Below are positions 45,276-58,553 of a stretch of DNA of 64,000 nucleotides, in pieces. The stretch is from Craterostigma plantagineum. Lineage: Eukaryota; Streptophyta; Magnoliopsida; Lamiales; Linderniaceae. The position numbers and the translations under genes were made by a program. The stretch spans positions 22,266,001 to 22,330,000 of the forward strand of contig JAPQWV010000002.1 in NCBI GenBank assembly GCA_027422505.1. Reading direction: 5' to 3'. The notes beneath the pieces are model-generated. The model saw only the letters and a program-made list of their open reading frames with translations, did no database searches and was not told the DNA's origin. How positions within the stretch are numbered: position 1 is the first letter of the stretch; the number at the start of each line of letters is the position of its first letter.

Positions 45276-47260
45276 ACCTTCTAGTCTACATTTGAGAAGA
45301 CTTCTCGTCCAGATTCCTAAGTAGACATTTATGGTTGTTGTCTAGCCTGTCGTCTAATTCTTTTACTATCGACCTATGCTTCTCTAAGGAAATATGCTTA
45401 GCCTCGCTAAGATTTGAGCTCTTAATTAGTTCATCTATTTTCGCACTAGAGTTGCTAAGGTTAGATTCAGAAGTTTCTAGCTTAGATTCGAAGACTAGAG
45501 ATCATATCGAGAGCACTAGCTAGTCTTAATTATAACTCTAGTTTGACGTTACATTCTTCTATGGTTTGTAGCTCTGCATGCCTCCTGATTTTCCTCTACT
45601 TGGACTACATCAGAATTTTTGCTAAGTTCCTTAACTTAATTTCTATGGTTTCTATCTTAGCCTCGAGTGTTCTAACATTTTCAAGTTCATTCTTATATTT
45701 TTCATAATGTCTCACTGCGAATTAAATTGATTGTTACTTGGTCTTGTAATATCTTTATATTTGGATCCATGATGTTTTATTGTAGTCTAAATTTTGGTTG
45801 GATATTTTAATCGTTAACGTGTTTTGTGATTTGGATTTTTTTATTCTGATTAAAATATTTGGCTTTTAAAATTTCAGTGTCGAAAAGATTTTGGTTTTTA
45901 AAGTTTGATTTAAAAATTTAATAGTATATACCAAAAGCTTTTTCTATAATGTGCCAATTGAACGTTGTTGTTTTCGATCGAAAAAATTTATTAAGTATCT
46001 TTTAATGTCAATATAAAGCACTGTTTTCGATCGAAAATAATTCTCGATTAAAAGTTTTTCGTGTGAAGATGTAGAGCACTGTTTTTCGATTGTAAGTTTT
46101 TCGACGAAGTACTGTTTTTAGAAATGGTTTTGAATTTCAAACAGTTACGTATAGTTTTACAATTGTAAAAGTTTTGCAATTTGATAAAACGTCGTCGTTT
46201 CGAGACCTTAATATTTAAACCTTTAAAATCAAATTTTTCGATCGCAAAAGGTTTTGCGGGCGAAAAACAAGTTTTGCAAAGACGAACCTGTAAAAACAGC
46301 TAAACAATAATTTGCGATCGTAAAATCACTTAAATGAGTGAGAGTTGAATAAAATTGAAAGTTCTGGGGTTGAATTGAAAATTTTCAATTTAGGACTAGA
46401 TCAGAACTTTTTAGGACTAAATCGAAAACAATTAGGGATTAAAATGTAAGGACTAACATAGTATGTGGGACTAGAAATGCAATTTGCCCTGCAAATGTTC
46501 TGCAATTTGACTATAGGTAATCAACGAAGATGATGAATCGCAGATTTCACGACCAAAAAAAAATTTAGATCACAGTTTTGCGATCTTTAAACCTTTCTCG
46601 ACCATATATTCGAGCGTTGACCGATGTTTTATGCGTTGACCGATTTCTCGAGCTTGAACAGAGATTTTTCTTCGCTGATGAAGGTGATGAACAGGGAAGA
46701 AACATCAGAAACTAACGCAAGCGAAAAACACCCAAAATCTCGATCCAAACGCGAAATTAGTGGATCATTCTAGGTTATCGTTCGAAATCAAGTACTCAGC
46801 AAGAACAAACAATCAATTTAACACGTTAAAAGCTAAATCAGTCGAATTTTCGAAAAAAAATGAAGAACAGTCGAATTTAACAACGGATTTCACTCAATCT
46901 TCAGAGATTCGCAGAGAAGTTAGTTCGATCAGAAATAAGCTCAGAAACGTTAGAAACACTCGACAGAACAACAAAAACAGCAAAACAAATCGAATTATGA
47001 AAAAAGCAAATTAGCTTTTGAAGAACTGTGCAACGAACGAAAATTCCATCAATCTTCAAAATTCGTAGAAAAGTTGGTTCGATCGATTGGAAATGAGCTC
47101 AGAACAACGATAAACACATAATCGAACCTTAAGAAAAGCAAATCAAGTCGAATTAAGAAGAATCAAATTGAATTTCTATGATGAACAGTGTAAAAAAAAT
47201 AAGAAAAATCAGTGTCGAAAATTCAGAAATCAGTCCAAATTTAATCCAAATCCTAACACG

Positions 47261-47278
47261 CTCAGGTCTAATACCAAT
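47261..47278 (-). other. Degenerate tRNA-Met primer binding site of element A
   Basis: The minus strand reads TGGTATTAGACC two or three bases from the LTR end, against TGGTATCAGAGC in elements B, C and D. The two or more differences fit an old, inactive copy. Confidence 0.75.
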
Positions 47279-47624
47279 TGTTAGGTCCTTTTTATCCAAC
47301 ACAGATCGAATCACAAATAATCGGATAGTAAATCTGAGAATTTCGATCACTTACGCTTGAGATTTACCTAAGTTGAGGTTTGAGAGAAACGACGTTGAAC
47401 AACACAAAGGCGCTAATTTTTCCAATTCTAATTTTTCGATTTGAAAACCATACTAAGCGCACTCCTAATTTTCTTAGGAGTTCACTTATATATACCACCT
47501 CATGGTATATTTACACAAGTAGTCCTATACAATGACTAATTACAATTTAGCCCAAGACTACTAATTTGCATAGCAAGACAAAGACTACTATTATTAATTG
47601 AATACAATAAAATAGTTCCAACAT
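47279..47624 (-). repeat. 5' LTR of element A
   Basis: 346 bp. The minus strand starts TGTTGGAACTATTTTATTG, ends AAAAAGGACCTAACA and adjoins the primer binding site. It lacks a short CTTCTCTCA-type segment present in the 3' LTR. Confidence 0.92.
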
Positions 47625-48582
47625 GCGACTGGTTCGTCTGTCTGAAGGGATGTGGTAGGTGAGAATGAAGGATTGGAGGGGCTTCCTTGAGCTGTGGGAC
47701 TAGGAAGTGAAATGCGTATGTCTGGTGAAGAGGCTTGTTGGGTTGTTTTGGTAGTAGTTCGGGTAGATTGTTTGGTTCGTGTTGGTGTAGGTGTTTTGGT
47801 TCGGGTGGGTGTTTTGGTGACTCTTGGCTGTGACTGTTGAGGCTGAGGCCCTTTGTCTTGCGTTCTCTACCCCTCGGGATGACCCTCATCGTCTAAGTCG
47901 TCACATTGTTGTACTGATGATCCGGCTCGCCTCGACAGGTGAAGGGAACCTCGAGCCGCCTAAGGACCTCCTGAGCTCGTTCCCTAAGGGTCGGTGCAGT
48001 GCGTAGTTTGGCCAGCAGGACGTCGATGAGTTCGTCTATTGGGACATTCCATGGGCCAGGATAAGGATCAGCGGAGTCAGGGGTGGCACGTTCTTCTTCG
48101 ATGACGGGGGTCTTGCCTTTATCGTGAGTGGAGGTGCCAATTGCGTCATGCACGTGGGTCATGATTGAGTCTTCGAGGCCTTTCGCGAACTTGGCGAGTG
48201 TAGCATCAAGCTTGGCATTCAAAGTAGCCACCGTCACGAATGGGGAAAATAACATAGCGGTGTCACCAAGACGGCCCACCGTCACAACATCAGAGTAAGG
48301 TGGTGCTGATGTGCCGCCTGTTTGCACAGGACTTGAGAAACCGGGGCCACTTAGGCTCATCGTTGACGCCGATGCTGAGACGGACTCAGTCGATGGCCCA
48401 ATGCAGCAGCTGTGGTGATGTTGACTACTGTGGGGCTTTCGCTCTGGCCCAGTACAGGGACATGGACGAGCGTTCTGTCCAGATCACTAAGATCTAGAGG
48501 TGCAACAAAAGGTGTTTGTGGCCTAGTAAATGGAAAAAATATAGGTGGTGAGGACACTAGACTCGATGTGGTCAAAGAAAGT
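47625..48582 (-). pseudogene. E2 ORF3, middle segment
   Basis: Minus-strand frames 48575-48357, 48360-47893 and 47889-47625 parallel element C at 59965-60900. Examples are SPVQTGGTSAPPYSDVVTVG against RPVQTGGRSAIFSESVTVGI, and STHDKGKTP against STIDKGKGV. It is bounded on the right by element C (TSD AAAGT at 48578-48582) and on the left by element A. Frameshifts lie near 48357 and 47890. Confidence 0.8.
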
Positions 48583-48880
48583 TGTTAGGATATTTAATAG
48601 ATTGTGTCAATAGTTTTAGTCTTGGGTCTAATTTAGTAATTACCCTTTAGTTTGGGCTTTGGACTAGAATGTAATTATTTAATTTTTGGTGTTTGGGCCT
48701 TAATATACCTAGGGTTAATGTGGTAGATAAGGTATTACCAACACCATTTGAAAGGTAATCAAAGATCAAAAGACTAACCCTAGTTTTCACACACTACACA
48801 CACTTGAAGGTGAGAAATCCTCCCTTTTTCATTCCATCAAAGCCTCTTTGATTCCTTGTTTGGTGCATTCGGGACCAACA
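48583..48880 (+). repeat. 5' LTR of element C
   Basis: 298 bp, TGTTAGGATATTTAATAG to GCATTCGGGACCAACA. The place of the TATA box reads TAGATAAGG (48724-48732) where the 3' LTR has TATATAAGG. Confidence 0.95.
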
Positions 48881-48882
48881 AG

Positions 48883-48894
48883 TGGTATCAGAGC
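48883..48894 (+). other. tRNA-Met primer binding site of element C
   Basis: TGGTATCAGAGC, two bases after the LTR end CCAACA; complementary to the 3' end of initiator tRNA-Met. Confidence 0.95.
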
Positions 48895-50268
48895 AAACGT
48901 GGATCGATCTGCATTGATTTGAATCCAGTTTCGTTCGATTCCGAGAAAGATCAAAGGTGTTTTTGGGCAAAAATCACTTTCGGGCATTTTGAACTCGTTT
49001 TGGGGTTTTAATGCTTCGTTTCTGTGTTTAAAACCTTTCCCCAGATCGATTCTGTGCCCAAAATGTTTTTAGAACACTTTTGGATCAGTTTTAACGAGTT
49101 TTGAGCAAGATCGAAGCAAAAATTCTTCAGAAAAAGGACATCTCGGCCATTCTCTGTTTTTGGTCGATTTGACCTGTTTTTTGTTGGTATTAGCCCACAA
49201 ATCGGTCGATTATGTGTTTAGGGAAGAATTTCCGAAGTTCAGGATCAAGTTTGAGCGATTTTGGTTGAGATTTGAGCAAGAACTGGACGATTTTCTGGCA
49301 AAACGCATGAAAGCAATGAAACAGTGAAAGCTCGTTCTTGACCGCAAAACTTTTGCTTAATCGTTCAAGTCCGCGAAATTTTCCCATCTGGGAAATTTGA
49401 TTCCGAGAATTTACCTAGAGCCGCGAAAAATTTCACTTACACTGCATTTTTCGCAACTGCATATTTTCAAAAATCTGAGAAAACTTCGTCCGCGAAATTT
49501 GCTTACTCTTCATATATCCGAGAAACTTTATACCTAAAAAGGCTTATTCCGCGAATTTCTCTGAGCCGCGAAATTTTTCAAAACCGAAAAAGTTTACAAA
49601 CTCGCGAAATTTTCTTAATTTTCAGCCGAGAAAGTTTATTTCATCCAAGAAAGTTTTTCAAAAACCACAATTCTCTCAAATCTGAAAAAAAATTTCTTAA
49701 TTTTCAGCCGAGAAAGTTTATTTCATCAACTCTTGATGCTAAATTTCTTGCGTAGGTGGTAAATATTCAAAATCAAGAATCCTTCTCACATGCGAAATTT
49801 CAGAATCATGTTCCTTTAAACTCACAAACACCGAAATTTCTCAACACATAATTTCTCGGATAATTCTTCATATAATCATGTTCCTTCAAACTGCGAATTC
49901 TCTTTTCTTAAAGTGTTAAGGTTTTTACCTTTTTCTCGAGTTAAAATTTTCTCGGGTTAAATTTTTTTTTCAAACTTATTTAAGATTTGACCCCTACACT
50001 TTAATCCTGTCACCCTAGACCACTTTTGACATAAATTTTTCTCGCCTCAAATCTCGTTTTTAAATTTCTAGAACTTCTCCATATTTCAAGATATATCTTC
50101 CCTTCATACATTATCGACCATCACACACGCTCACTTAGTTCTAAGAATTCCTTAAACATTTTTTTTTCTCAAAACTCTACACGTTAAACTCATATTTCTC
50201 GTCTCATTCGTTACTAACTTTCTTATCTATACAAGATCAAAACCACAGACGATTCGACTGCACCAACC
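48895..50268 (+). other. Untranslated leader of element C with CCGAGAAA/GCGAAATTT motifs
   Basis: No ORF. From 49370 to 49980 the motifs CCGCGAAATTTT, CCGAGAAAGTTTAT and CTCGGGTTAAA-type words recur every 20-40 bases; one stretch, TTAATTTTCAGCCGAGAAAG, occurs twice (about 49615 and 49696). The same motif family appears in the sense orientation in element B and in the spacer of C. Confidence 0.75.
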
Positions 50269-52946
50269 ATGTCTACCACGAATGACATCTCAACAGTGGG
50301 CTCCGACACCAGGCCACCGATGCTGCGACAAGGCGACTACAGCATATGGACAAACTGATTCCTCACGTTCATCAGGAACAAAGGCGCACCACTCTCTCAA
50401 TACCTTCTGGACTCCATCTTCAATGGTCCAGCACAGTTCTGGACGATCATCCCTGCACAGCCAACGCAAACCCTCCCATGGATGAACGCCGCACTCCAAG
50501 AGGTCCCATCAATGAGGATGAAGAGGCTCGCGTACAGGCCGACGAGACTGCCAAAGGATACCTCTTCCAGGCTATGGGCAACGAAGTCTACGCTCACATC
50601 GAGTGCTGCACAACTGCTAAGGAAATATGGGATGAGCTCGTGGAAATCATGGCAGGCACAACTGAAAGTGCTCAGGGGAGGAAATCAGCATGTCTCTCGC
50701 AGTATGAACACAAGCCTATGAAGGAGAGGAGTTGCGTGACACATACCTCCGATACTTGAAGGTCATCAATGAACTCAAGAAAGCCAAGATCACGAGGGAC
50801 AAATTTGACATCAACAACCGCTTCCTTGGTAGCCTCAAACCACATTGGGGAAATGCAACTGTGATGATGATTCAGAGTAAGGACCTCTCCAACACCTCCA
50901 TCCATGCTCTATACGACAGCCTGTCTGCATATGCTCCTTACGTGCAACCTCAGTCCACCAACACTCGAGTCGACCCACTGGCTCTCCTCTCAAACAAAAC
51001 TACCGAACGATCTTCCATCGCTAAGGCCAAACATAACAAAGGGAAGCTGCGAGCTGTTGTATCTGACGCCTCTTCAGGATCCGAAGCTGATACAGAATCT
51101 GATGAAGATATTCGTGATCTACGCAAGCAACTGGCAATGCTCACAAAGATGGTCACAAAGAAGATCGGGAAAAAATCCTCATCCTCCTCCAATTGCCAAA
51201 GAACCTTTAGCGGCACCAAAAAGACCACCCATGGAAGAATCTAAGCCGATAAAGAAAGAGGAGGACTCAGCACCTCAAAAGTCTGTGAAGTGCTTTCGGT
51301 GTGGAAAGACAGGTCACTTTGCCAAGGAATGCCACGCCCACGCATGAAGGACTCTGGCTACTACGACCGTAAGGCCAGAATGACCCGCAAAATGGAAAGT
51401 GGGAAAGTTCTACTTACCGAAGAAGCTGAATGGGTGAACGACACTTCAGAAGACGAGGAGCCTCAGGATGAAGATTGCTGCATGGCAAGGCTGGTCAAAC
51501 ATGGTGAGGACGAGGAGATGGCCAACACCGAAGAGAACACAGCTAAGACTCCTACCAACGCCGAGTCTGAGGTACGAATTTCGCAACTCGATGATGTGTT
51601 CAATCACCGTCACACCATTAAGAAACCCACCGTAGACGCTAGGGAGTATGAAGAACTTAAGCTAAAATTTGAAAACAACTATACATTACTTAGCTTAAAA
51701 GTAGAAGAGCTCGCTTTTGCAAATGAACGTCTAATGGCCTCTGAAGCGTTAGTCAAACGTCTGCAAAGCAAGAACAAGCAAAGTGAGAATAAGGTGAAGG
51801 AAACCACACTGGCCATCAGTTCATGCGAAACATCTCGTCTTCTGACGGCATCCCAATACGAACTGCTTACAAAGGAAAGGTTTAGGCTGTACCGAAAGGT
51901 GAAAGAACTTGAAGAGCAACTTCACCTTAGAAACGAAAACACACGCATCCTATGCCTATTGAACCAACCAGTTGAAACAGAATTCTACAACGCCCGGAGG
52001 GAATTGGCCTGACCAGCAATTGCAATCCAACACCGCTAATAGTTAAAAGGTATAACATGTGTAACACTACGTTCCTGCAAACAAAAAATGGTGCTCCCCC
52101 GCAACTTAAGCCATTTGTGAGATCATCCTCCGCTGTCATCTCGGAAGAAAAAAGAGTACAGAACATTCATTGGGCAGAAATCGCGTATGACTACACAGAA
52201 TTGAATGATAGAGATAAGACTAAGATACCTTCACTTTCGGAGGATGTCGAAACTCCACTCCCAACCAAAGAACAGGAAATTGCTTTCCAAGAAGCGATCT
52301 CTCGCACCTACATCCCAGAGAAACTTCTGCTCATAGCAGAACTAGAACGAACACTAGAATTAGAGCAGAAGACCTTCGCAAATGAGCGAGATGAACTACT
52401 TAGCAAAATCTCTACACTAGAACAATTTCACAGTACAAACAATCCCTCTACATCAAGTCAAGACCCGATTCTCAAACATGTAAATGTAAGAGGACGGCGA
52501 AGATGACTCCTGAAGCTGAAACTTGCTCAAACACTAACTCTCGTATTCCTATGAATACAGGGAATGTGAGTTCAACGTCTCCGGAAGGGAGTTCATCTGA
52601 AGTAAAGGAGGACCCGCTCTTCGATGACAAGAAGAAAAGACCATCCTATATTTGTATTTCCAATCTATGTACTGATTCCCAACATCTTAAGGACGTAGAC
52701 ACTTATGCTGCCAAAACTTATTTTTCCTTTGCCAAACTAATGTCTATGTGTTGCTGCAATGACTTCATTCTTCCACGCTTTCATGAATATGAGGCACACG
52801 AACACGCAACACCCCCACCAAAAAGGCAGACCTCCTCTACGACGTCCCTGCATTCTCCCAGTTCATCTACGCCCACGGTTAAGCGAAAACGGCATCCAAC
52901 GCTGAATACAAAGTCAACTACTGCTCGCAAGCAAAGAGACGACTAA
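50269..52946 (+). pseudogene. Gag of element C, degraded
   Basis: Starts MSTTNDISTVGS, then RPPMLRQGDYSIWTN, a typical copia gag opening, and meets a TGA at 50356-50358. Later frames carry YLKVINELKKAKITRDKFDI, RFLGSLKPHWGNATVMM, the zinc knuckle CFRCGKTGHFAKECH (51290-51334), and long coiled-coil stretches (ELKLKFENNYTLLSLKVEEL, then ELERTLELEQKTFANERDEL). At least four frame changes separate these pieces (near 50480, 50720, 51230 and 52010). Large coiled-coil gags are a feature of SIRE-like elements. Confidence 0.9.
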
Positions 52947-53199
52947 ACCAAAAGGCGACAACAACAACCAAAACCTTCACGTCAATTCACGAATAACAAC
53001 GTATATGCAAGCGCAAGTTAGGCAAATATGGGTTAGAAAAACCATAATCCCACCTCCTCAATCAAATCACAAAGGGAAAGCTAAATTAGAACCGACACAA
53101 TCTGATTTAGAAACCACATTTCCCATTAAGCGCATGAAAATTTTACTTGTATCACAAGAAGGTCCCGCCCGTAAACGGGGACCCAACGTTTGCTGATGA

Positions 53200-56100
53200 T
53201 TGCAGGTCTGTCATGTGTGGTATCTAGACTCGGGTTGCTCCACACACATGACGGGGAACAAGGAGCTGTTGAGCAACTTTTCCGAGCGCTATCTCGGAAG
53301 GGTCTCCTTCGAAAACAGTCAAATGGCGCCAATTCTTGGAACTGGTGATCTCATCCATGACAAGCTGACGATTAAGGGCATCTCTTATGTCGAGGGTTTG
53401 AGCTACAATCTCTTCAGCATTGGTCGTTTCTGCGACAAAGGATACAAGGTTCTCTTCGAATCTGACATCTGCAGCATTATAGATGCCTCGGGACAGCCTC
53501 TTCTTTTTGGAACGCGCACGTCTCACCTTTACGTACTCAATCTTACGACCTCTCGACCTATATGCCTTCTCTCTCGAGCCGCACCCAAGTTGAACGATCT
53601 ACGGCACCGGCGTCTTTCACATCTCAACTTCAAGACCATCAACAAACTGTGTCAGAATAAACTCGTCAACGGTCTACCCCCAATTGACATATCATAAGGA
53701 ACACCTCTGCTCTGCCTGTGAATTGGCGAAGATGAAGCGATCGTCTCACATCTCCAAGGAAACACCGTCCTCTAAACTCATCCTTGAGCTCTTACACATG
53801 GATCTATGTGGCCCAATGCCTACGGCTACACTCGGAGGAAGACGATACATTCTTGTGATTGTCGACGACTTCTCACGCTATACATGGACGAAACTCATTC
53901 GTACAAAGGATGAAGTTCCTGATATAATCATCGAGTTTGTTGTTACATCCCAAACCTTCATCAACAAAAGGTTCGGATTATCAGAACTGACAACGGAACT
54001 GAGTTTAAGAACAAGAAGCTCAGTGTATGCCACTCAGGGCATCACCCAGCAGTTCTCAGTGGTGAAGACACCGGAACAGAATGGTGTCGTTGAGCGTAAA
54101 AATAGGACACTAGTTGAAGCAGCTAGGACTCTCCTCATCCAATCCGGCCTTCCTCACTCTCTTTGGGGCGAAGCTATTCAAACGGCTTGCTACACGCAAA
54201 ACCGGGCTTCAATCCACAAGAGATTCAACCGCACCCCATACGAGATGCTGAATAATCGTCGTATCCCCGATATATCTTATCTAAGGGTCTTCTGTTGCCG
54301 ATGTTTTGTGGCCAATGATCGCCAAATTCTTGGAAGCTTGATCCAAAAGCACTTGAAGGCATCTTTGTTGGATATTCGCTGAACTCGAAGGCATACAGAG
54401 TCTATCTTAGGGAGAAACGATCAGTAATAGAGAGCACAAATGTCACCTTTGACGAAAGCGAAGGCGACCTCATGGCTTCTGCTCATATCAGTTCAGAACC
54501 ACGTCTTCTACAGTCGTTGACAAAAGGTCAACCTTCAACGACGGGAATTTCCTCATCTGAGGGCAATTCTGGTGAACTGGATCTCGATCTACTCTTCGAG
54601 TACTTCTATCCAGTCCCCAAGACTCCCGTCGCCACCACTCAAACTACCGCTGCACCTACCCCACCTACACCACCAGCTATCGGCGATGATGTCGTCCCGC
54701 CAAACTTGGATGATCTCAATCTCAACGAAGACGACATTTTACCCAACCCTGGGAACATTGCTGATCCTGATGCTGAACCTTGTCAATCTACTACGGGTGA
54801 GATCTCTTCTTCGGACACCGGACCCCAATATAGCGAGCCTCCAATCGATACAAATGCGGCCAGCTCCTCACAAACCAATGTACCACTTTGGGCTCGCTCT
54901 CATCCTACCGATCAGATTATTGGGGATCCCACATCCGGTGTTTCGACGCGTTCGGCTACGATGAATGAAAGTCTGTTCGCCTGCTACCTCAGTCAAGCCG
55001 AACCATCACGAGTAGCTGAAGCTCTCAATGATCCTGATTGGCTGATTGCAATGCAGGAGGAAATAAATCAGTTTGAACGTTTACAAGTCTGGGAACTCGT
55101 ACCACGCCCTCACAACAGATCCATTATCGGCACGAAGTGGATCTTCAAGAACAAAAAGGATGAAGACGGTGTTGTCATCCGCAATAAAGCAAGACTTGTG
55201 GCTAAGGGGTACAACCAACAAGAAGGCATCGACTACGATGAAACTTTTGCCCCCGTTGCCAGGATCGAAGCTATACGGATTTTCTACCTTTGCTGCTCAC
55301 AAGAACTTTAAAGTTTACCAAATGGACGTGAAGACTGCATTTCTGAATGGATTTCTCAAAGAAGAAACGTTGATCAACCGGAAGGGTTCTTGAGCGAAGA
55401 GTTTTTCTCATCACGTATATCGACTTTACAAGGCCCTCTACGGACTAAAACAGGCTCCCCGAGCTTGGTACGACGTCCTTTCAGACTTCCTTGTTCAGTC
55501 TGGGTTCAAGAAAGGATCTCTGGATACAACCCTCTTCAGCAAGCGGAGTGGCCCGGACATCATGATTGTGCAGATATATGTCGATGACATCATTTTTGGA
55601 TCGACTAAACCACAACTATATGAAGAGTTTGCAGAATTGATGAAAGAGAAGTTTGAAATGAGTGATGGGTGAGCTGAATTTCTTTCTTGGTCTTCAAGTA
55701 AAACAACTCCCCGACGGAATCTTCATCAACCAGTCCAAATACATCCATGACATCCTCGAGAAATATGGAATGAAGGATGCTAAGACTGCTGCTACACCTA
55801 TGTCTCCCTCTTGCCGACCCGACGCGGACCCATCTGGTGCTCCCGTTGATCAAACCATCTATCGAGGGATAATAGGACCTCTTCTGTACCTCACTGCTAG
55901 TCGACCGGATATCGTTCTCTCAACAGGAATCTGCGCTAGTTTCCAGGCTACACCTAAGGAATCCCATCTCACTGCTGTCAAAAGGATTCTCCGCTATCTC
56001 AAAGGAACACCCAATCTGGGTTTGTGGTACCCCACTCGATCGGACTTCAAACTGGTTGGATTCTCTGACTCGGACTATGCAGGATGCAAGATGGAAAGAA

Positions 56101-56522
56101 AAAGCACCTCTGGAGCTGCACACTTTCTGGGCGGTAAACTCGTGAGTTGGAATTCTCGAAAACAAAACTGTGTCTCAACATCGTCGACGGAGGCAGAATA
56201 TGTCGCCCCGGCTAGTTGTTGCGCACAACTTTTGTGGATGAGAACCCAACTACGAGATTTTAATTTTCATGCTGATAAAATTCCCATTTACTGTGACTCA
56301 AAGAGTGCGATTGCGATGACGAGTAATCCGGTACATCACTCGAGAACGAAACACATAGATATTCGTCACCACTTCATCAAAGAACATGTCGAACAAGGGA
56401 CGATTGAATTGCACTACGTCACAACCGAAGATCAACTGGCCGACATTTTCACGAAACCGTTGGTTGTCAAACGATTCCAACACCTAGTGACTATGTTGGG
56501 CATGCTGAATATTCAGTTGTGA
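53200..56522 (+). pseudogene. Pol of element C: protease, integrase, RT, RNase H, frameshifted
   Basis: Protease: WYLDSGCSTHMTGNKELLSN (53219 on). GAG-pre-integrase: LRHRRLSHLNFKTINKL. Integrase: LHMDLCGPMPTATLGGRRYI and KTPEQNGVVERKNRTLVEAA, with the middle of the core disturbed by a frameshift near 53990. [54 protein letters not shown], the catalytic IYVDDIIFGS (55576-55605) and GELNFFLGLQVKQLPDG. RNase H: GFSDSDYAGCKMERKSTSGA and STSSTEAEYVAPASC, ending MLGMLNIQL at 56519-56521. Frameshifts lie near 53690, 54380, 55290, 55390 and 55670, so no functional polyprotein can be made. Confidence 0.95.
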
Positions 56523-58553
56523 TCAATCGACCCTACATGAACTTTGATAAAGTGTACATATTTCCTTTTTACTTCACTTCATTCTCTATGTGTCTTCTAA
56601 ATTATATCTCTCAAGGGGAGTTTTCGATTAAGGGGGAGTTTTTGGTTATTTTTTTCTCTCTCAATTTAAAAAGGAAAGCGTTAGGTTAAGGGGGAGTTTC
56701 TGATTATGCCTTTTTAATTAAAAAATAAAAAATAAAAAAATAAATAAAAAAGGGGTTGAAATTTTAACTCCTTGGTCAAACCAGAGTCAAAATTGGACCA
56801 ATTGGTCAAAACAAAGTCAAAATTGGACCAATTGAACACCAATGGATCCAATTTTGACCAAGCCCGCGAAAAATTGAATCAGGACCCAATTTTGACCAAG
56901 CCCGCGAAAAATTGAATCAAAGCCCAATCTTGACCAAGCCCACAAATTTCGGCCCATTAACTCAAAAATTTCGCATAAACAGTAACAAAATCCCTAAAAC
57001 CCCAAAACCCTTAACATTTTTCACATTCTTACAAATACCCGAGAAAATTTCAAAACTTTCGCAACCCTCTTTCAAAAATTTCTCAACTCCTCGCATCGTC
57101 GTCGTCGTCAAATCTGCATTCAAAATCTGTTTCCTGCTAACTCCATTGTCGCAAATCAGCTTTTCGGTATGAATACACCTCACATAAACCAATTTCCGTT
57201 CGTTCTATCATTTTTTGCCCCGTTTTGTTAAATCTGTTAGGTTAAAATTAATTTTTCTCGGCTTTGAATAGGACGCATGTTAGGGTTTTGGTGTTTAAAA
57301 CCCCAAATATGCATTGCCCGTCAATTTCGAGTCGATTAAGTCCAGACTGTTGCATTTTGGTTAAGATTTGAGTAGGTATAAAGCAAAAAATCATTGCGTC
57401 GTTTCGTACGTTTTCTCACAGTGTTCTTCACCGAGAAAATTTTTCAGAAAATGCTTTAAACGTTAGGTTTCGCTGCTACAGTGAGCAAGGCCCCGCGAAA
57501 ATTGTTTTTCTTTCCGAGAAATTTCTTGTGCTACAGTAAGTGAGGTCCTGCGAAATTTTATCCGAGAAATCTCTAGTGTTAAAATTTTCTCGCTGCTACA
57601 GTGACTAAGGTCCTGCGAAAACTTTCATCCGAGAATTTACGTGTGTTAAAAAATTTTTTCGCTGCTACAGCATGTGAAGCCCCGCGAAATTCTCATACAC
57701 ATCACTTCACATTACATATTTTCGCATCTTCACTATTTCGCAACTACAGTGACCCAAAATTTCAACCCGAGAATTTTTATCACTTAAGCAGATTTTCTTC
57801 AAAGCTCCATCACTCTGCGAAACTTCTATATCACTTGGAAATTTTGCTAACTTAAAAACTCTTTCCACCTGCGAAATTTAATACCGTTTTTAGAACAAAT
57901 TTTCCCCGCGAAATTTTTGGATTACATGCGGAAAAATTACACTAAATGCGTCAATTCTCACGACATGTCTCTGTGCTATAACTTGCGAAAATTTCCCAAT
58001 ACATGCGCATACCTACTCTATCTGCAAAAATTTTCTCGGCATGCCTAGATATTATAACCTGCGAAACATCACCACTACATGCGAAATGTCCTCTGAATGC
58101 GAAATTTCCTTGCTATATGTGAAAACCTACTCTGGATGCGAAATTTCCTTGCTACATGCGAATACTTACTCTGAATGCGAAATTTCCTTGATATGTGAAA
58201 ATTAACATTACATGCGGAAATTTTTGAACAACTTATAAAAGTCCATAACCTGCGAAAATTTTCATACATGCGAAATGATACTCTAAATGTGAATTTTCTC
58301 TCGACATGGCTATGTGTATAATCAGTGAATTTTCCCATTGCGTGCAAAATTTTGAACAACTTGCGAAGCTTCTTAACGTGCGAATTTTTTTTTTCCATGC
58401 GAAATTCTACACTACATGCGAGAATTGTCTTCGGCTAGCTCATTTATCAACCTTTTGTCGATGCTTTCGTTTACAATTTAAGGCTGCTTTCATGTTCATG
58501 TTCTCACGATTTAATCCGTACTAATCATATTACAATTACTGTCAAGCACAGAT
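56523..58553 (+). other. Spacer of element C with polypurine tracts and GCGAAATTT motif array
   Basis: Polypurine tracts AAGGGGGAGTTT occur at 56630 and 56689 directly after pol. A short direct repeat containing GACCAAGCCCGCGAAAAATT occurs at 56853 and 56897. From 57480 to 58430 there are many copies of TGCGAAATTTCC, CCCGCGAAATTT and related words. Reading frames here are motif-driven and not taken as genes. Confidence 0.7.

Larger units (their letters stand above)
41447..47624 (-). mobile_element. Element A: decayed Ty1/copia (SIRE-like) element lacking pol, inserted in E2 ORF3
   Basis: Flanks TACGA (41442-41446) and TGCGA (47625-47629) agree at 4 of 5 bases. Minus-strand order: 5' LTR (47624-47279), altered tRNA-Met primer binding site, leader (to about 45800), gag C-terminal remnants (about 45275-44184), an AT-rich spacer with a poly-T block, ORF3 remnants (43390-41880), polypurine tract AAAAGGGGGAGAT (41819-41831) and 3' LTR (41818-41447). 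No protease, integrase or RT is readable, so it is a large-retrotransposon-derivative type. Confidence 0.85.

Noticed and set aside
56950..58440. A CRISPR-like or satellite array
   Set aside because: The spacing and sequence of the GCGAAATTT words are irregular, with no conserved unit; it is a motif-rich retroelement spacer.
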